Source: Mycobacterium sp. Marseille-P9652
GTDB taxonomy: Bacteria; Actinomycetota; Actinomycetes; Mycobacteriales; Mycobacteriaceae
Length of the DNA stretch: 64,000 nucleotides
Assembly: GCF_902652685.1 (NCBI RefSeq)
Contig: NZ_CACRUY010000024.1
Location: forward strand, 1-64,000
Direction: 5' to 3'
Below are positions 52,307 to 64,000 of this stretch, piece by piece. The stretch's first letter is position 1. Each line of letters starts with the position of its first letter. The notes beneath the pieces are model-generated. The model made no database searches. It had not been told where the DNA came from and saw only the letters and a list, made by a program, of their open reading frames with translations. The position numbers were made by a program, and so were the translations under genes.

Positions 52307-52724
52307 GGCCGTACCTCCGAGAAATCAAACGGAGAACCTTCGCATCACGCGGTATTCCCTTGGTGGTAACAGCATTGTCTCCGGATCGGTAGGTGAACAG
52401 GCGTAGCGTCTATCGCTTTGATAACAATCGCCATTGAAACGTTTGATGGAGTAGTGGCGCGCGCGCCGGACGAATTTTTGGCGGACGTCGGTCATTAATG
52501 CTATTAACTGAACTAACCCGGGTGTGATTCCGGGATTGACGCCGCGACGGCACTTATTGCGTGCCGAAGGCAGATACCGTTGTCGGATCGTAGGTCTGAT
52601 CTGGTCCCGGCCTCAACCGCCGTCTCGCGTTTGGGGCCGGGACCGCATTGATGTCACGCGGCGCGGTAGGACAGACTTGCTGCATGGCCCGACGGGCCTC
52701 AGCCACTCGATCGAAGAGAATGCC
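52307..52724. promoter_or_regulatory. 418-base divergent region with a long hairpin
   Basis: No supported ORF. It holds AT-rich promoter-like DNA (TTAATGCTATTAACTG near 52494) and a long stem at 52603-52644 in the presumed leader of the lytic transglycosylase gene. Confidence 0.45.
52603..52644 (+). promoter_or_regulatory. 14-base-stem hairpin in the transglycosylase leader
   Basis: GGTCCCGGCCTCAA (52603-52616) pairs with TTGGGGCCGGGACC (52631-52644) with one T-G wobble and a 14-base loop. It lies 80 bases before the GTG start. It may be an attenuator, or an operator for a dimeric regulator. Confidence 0.5.
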
Positions 52725-53672
52725 GTGAGTCGTAACCGGACAGCCGCAGCGTCGCTGGCCCTGGCCGCGGTCCTCTTGGCCGTCGCCGGCTGCGCGCAGT
52801 CGACACCGCACGCCGCCAAGCCGGGACCCACAAGCCCGGCGACGGCCCCCGCCGCGCCCCTGACCAAGGCGGTGCCCGCCGATGCGAGCGCCCCCGGTGG
52901 CGCGCAACCCCGGCTCGCGTCGGATCCCGTGCAGCTCGCCGACGACCTTGTCGCCGACGAGCTCGCCTTGCGCGACCCGGCGACGGGGGAGGGGGCGCTG
53001 GTGGCCGCCGCGCACCGCCAGCAGGCGGCCTACCGTGCCATCGGGCGCCACCCCGTCTGGGACGCGACCACCCGACCGCGAATACCCGCGTCGCTCACCG
53101 ACGTCTACGACCGCAACGTCGACGCCCGTCGGCAGCTCGACGCAATGACGCAGCCACGAAGCACCCTGCCCGCGTGGCGCATCGAGCCCCCGGCCCCTGT
53201 CGACGAGCTGATGGGCGACTACCACCAGGCGGAGGCGGAGTCCGGTGTCGGCTGGAACTACCTGGCCGCCATCAATCTGGTCGAGACCCGCTTCGGCAGC
53301 ATCGTCGGCGTCAGCACCGCGGGGGCGCAGGGCCCCATGCAATTCCTGCCGGGAACGTTCGCCTCCTACGGCCAGGGCGGCGACATCAATTCGCCCCGCG
53401 ACAGCATCATGGCGGCCGGCCGCTACCTGGCCGCCAACGGTTTCGCCGGCGACCACGACCGCGCGATCTACGGGTACAACCACTCGCGCAACTACGTGAA
53501 TGCGGTCAACCAGTACGCCGCGCTGATCGCGTCCGACCCCGCCGCGTTCGCCGGCTACTACCGGTGGGACGTCTATTGCTCCACCACCGCCGGCGACGTC
53601 CTGTTGCCCATCGGCTACGCCGCCACCTCACCGATCCCGGTGGCCGACTACCTGTCCACGCACCCGCAGTGA
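52725..53672 (+). CDS. lipoprotein lytic transglycosylase (SLT domain)
   Basis: A 315-residue lipoprotein with acylated C23 in AVLLAVAGCAQ. A proline/alanine-rich linker follows. The SLT domain (about 165-290) has the catalytic glutamate in INLVETRFG and the motifs GAQGPMQFLPGTF and AIYGYNHSRNYVNAVNQYAA. It cleaves peptidoglycan glycan strands in the cell wall. GTG 52725 is used since it starts the signal peptide; the frame extends 67 codons upstream without one. Confidence 0.88.
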   Translation: MSRNRTAAASLALAAVLLAVAGCAQSTPHAAKPGPTSPATAPAAPLTKAVPADASAPGGAQPRLASDPVQLADDLVADELALRDPATGEGALVAAAHRQQAAYRAIGRHPVWDATTRPRIPASLTDVYDRNVDARRQLDAMTQPRSTLPAWRIEPPAPVDELMGDYHQAEAESGVGWNYLAAINLVETRFGSIVGVSTAGAQGPMQFLPGTFASYGQGGDINSPRDSIMAAGRYLAANGFAGDHDRAIYGYNHSRNYVNAVNQYAALIASDPAAFAGYYRWDVYCSTTAGDVLLPIGYAATSPIPVADYLSTHPQ

Positions 53673-54061
53673 CTCGTCGCGGCTAGTCCCGGCCGCTCCT
53701 TTCGCAAGAATTCCGCAAGAAATCCGCGAAGATGCGGCATGCGCTGTGCCGCAACCTATGTGCGATCGGCCGCCGCGGCCGGCCCCGGCCCCGAAAGGTT
53801 GGGAGCGGTAGCGGCACGGTCGGTGTCGACTTGCACCGCACGCGCGACGAGGAAGGAAGCCGACGTGAACAACGCCGCCCGCTGGCCGCGACGATGGGGA
53901 CGCCGGATCCACGTTTGCTGGTTAGTCCACAAAACGAACAAATTAGGTGCTAAGTTGGCGTCGCCGATTGCGGATCGGGGGTTGGCCATTCGCCTCGTGG
54001 ATGGTTCCGCCCCGCCGGATCCGGTTCGTAGCCCGTCGCCGCTGGGTGTTGAGGAGAACGA
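53673..54061. promoter_or_regulatory. 389-base region upstream of mbtH-NRPS
   Basis: No convincing gene. An AT-rich patch (ACAAAACGAACAAATTAGG, 53931-53949) in otherwise GC-rich DNA may hold the promoter of mbtH and the NRPS. A TTAGGTGCTAAG string there is not a good iron box. Confidence 0.4.
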
Positions 54062-54292
54062 GTGACAACCAATCCGTTCGACGACGACAACGGCCGCTTC
54101 TTCGTCCTGGTCAACGACGAGGAGCAGCACAGCCTCTGGCCCGTGTTTGCTGATGTCCCGGCCGGCTGGCGGGTGGCGTTCGGCGAAGCGAGCCGGGCCG
54201 AGTGCCTGGACTACGTCGAACAGAACTGGACCGACATCAGGCCGAAGAGCCTGCGCGAGCGGCTGGCGCGCGACTCGGCGCCCGATTCATAA
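54062..54292 (+). CDS. MbtH-like NRPS chaperone
   Basis: A 76-residue MbtH-family protein: [40 protein letters not shown], then WTDIRPKSL. The three conserved tryptophans and the NDE-QHSLWP motif are present. MbtH proteins bind and activate NRPS adenylation domains. GTG 54062 starts it; the NRPS begins ten bases after its stop, so it is the dedicated partner. Confidence 0.95.
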   Translation: MTTNPFDDDNGRFFVLVNDEEQHSLWPVFADVPAGWRVAFGEASRAECLDYVEQNWTDIRPKSLRERLARDSAPDS

Positions 54293-54302
54293 GCGACACT
54301 TC

Positions 54303-64000
<9,698 letters not shown>

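Noticed and set aside
52400-52724. c-di-AMP riboswitch in the transglycosylase leader
   Set aside because: The conserved paired motifs of that class were not found; only a simple hairpin is visible.
53943-53954. Possible IdeR iron box (TTAGGTGCTAAG) before mbtH
   Set aside because: Only one half resembles the 19-base consensus; the second half and symmetry are missing, so iron control of the NRPS is not supported.

Overview
The window is from a slow-growing Mycobacterium, most like the M. avium complex. It is GC-rich, and the backbone genes follow the order recalled for M. tuberculosis Rv0553-Rv0566c: menC tail, bpoC-like hydrolase, menD, Rv0556-like, mgtA, menG, Rv0559c-like, menJ, grcC1, htpX, gpdA1/gpsA, an EthA-type monooxygenase and yajQ. 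Species is inferred from gene content and remembered sequences; no search was run.

Layout. (1) 1-330 is a chimeric start: a yvcK N-terminal fragment abuts the 3' end of menC. (2) 325-13026 holds menaquinone, isoprenoid and lipoglycan genes. It is interrupted at 4.57-8.66 kb by a MarR regulator, a sulfotransferase, a DUF1214-like protein, a small protein and an SDR. (3) 13.0-44.2 kb is an accessory island between htpX and gpsA that looks less GC-rich than its flanks. Its left part encodes an acyl-CoA dehydrogenase, a set matching the steps of a meta-cleavage pathway (FAD hydroxylase, one-domain extradiol-type dioxygenase, alpha/beta hydrolase, FAH-family protein, HpcH/CitE-type lyase), a TauD dioxygenase, an HsaA-like flavoprotein, two SRPBCC proteins and four TetR regulators. 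Its centre is a complete mce operon (yrbE A/B, mce A-F) plus five downstream exported-protein genes. Its right part has a ThDP enzyme, a second one-domain dioxygenase, a SnoaL-like protein and an SDR. (4) 44.3-50.9 kb returns to backbone: sulP, gpsA, an unusual protease, a flavin monooxygenase, yajQ and tRNA-Tyr. (5) 51.0-64.0 kb is a second accessory stretch: a secreted GH12-like protein, a lipoprotein lytic transglycosylase, mbtH and a giant NRPS that runs off the window.

How the island may work (inference). The Mce complex would import a hydrophobic substrate. The flavoprotein and dioxygenase enzymes would hydroxylate and cleave a ring, and the hydrolase, FAH and HpcH proteins would break the cleaved chain down. 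Most intergenic promoter regions of the catabolic parts carry variants of one motif, GCAAGWGACTTG, with CAAG/CTTG half-sites. The four TetR proteins share a nearly identical recognition helix, so a common operator is plausible. This coordinated Mce-catabolic regulon is the best candidate in the window for an undescribed system; its substrate cannot be read from the sequence.
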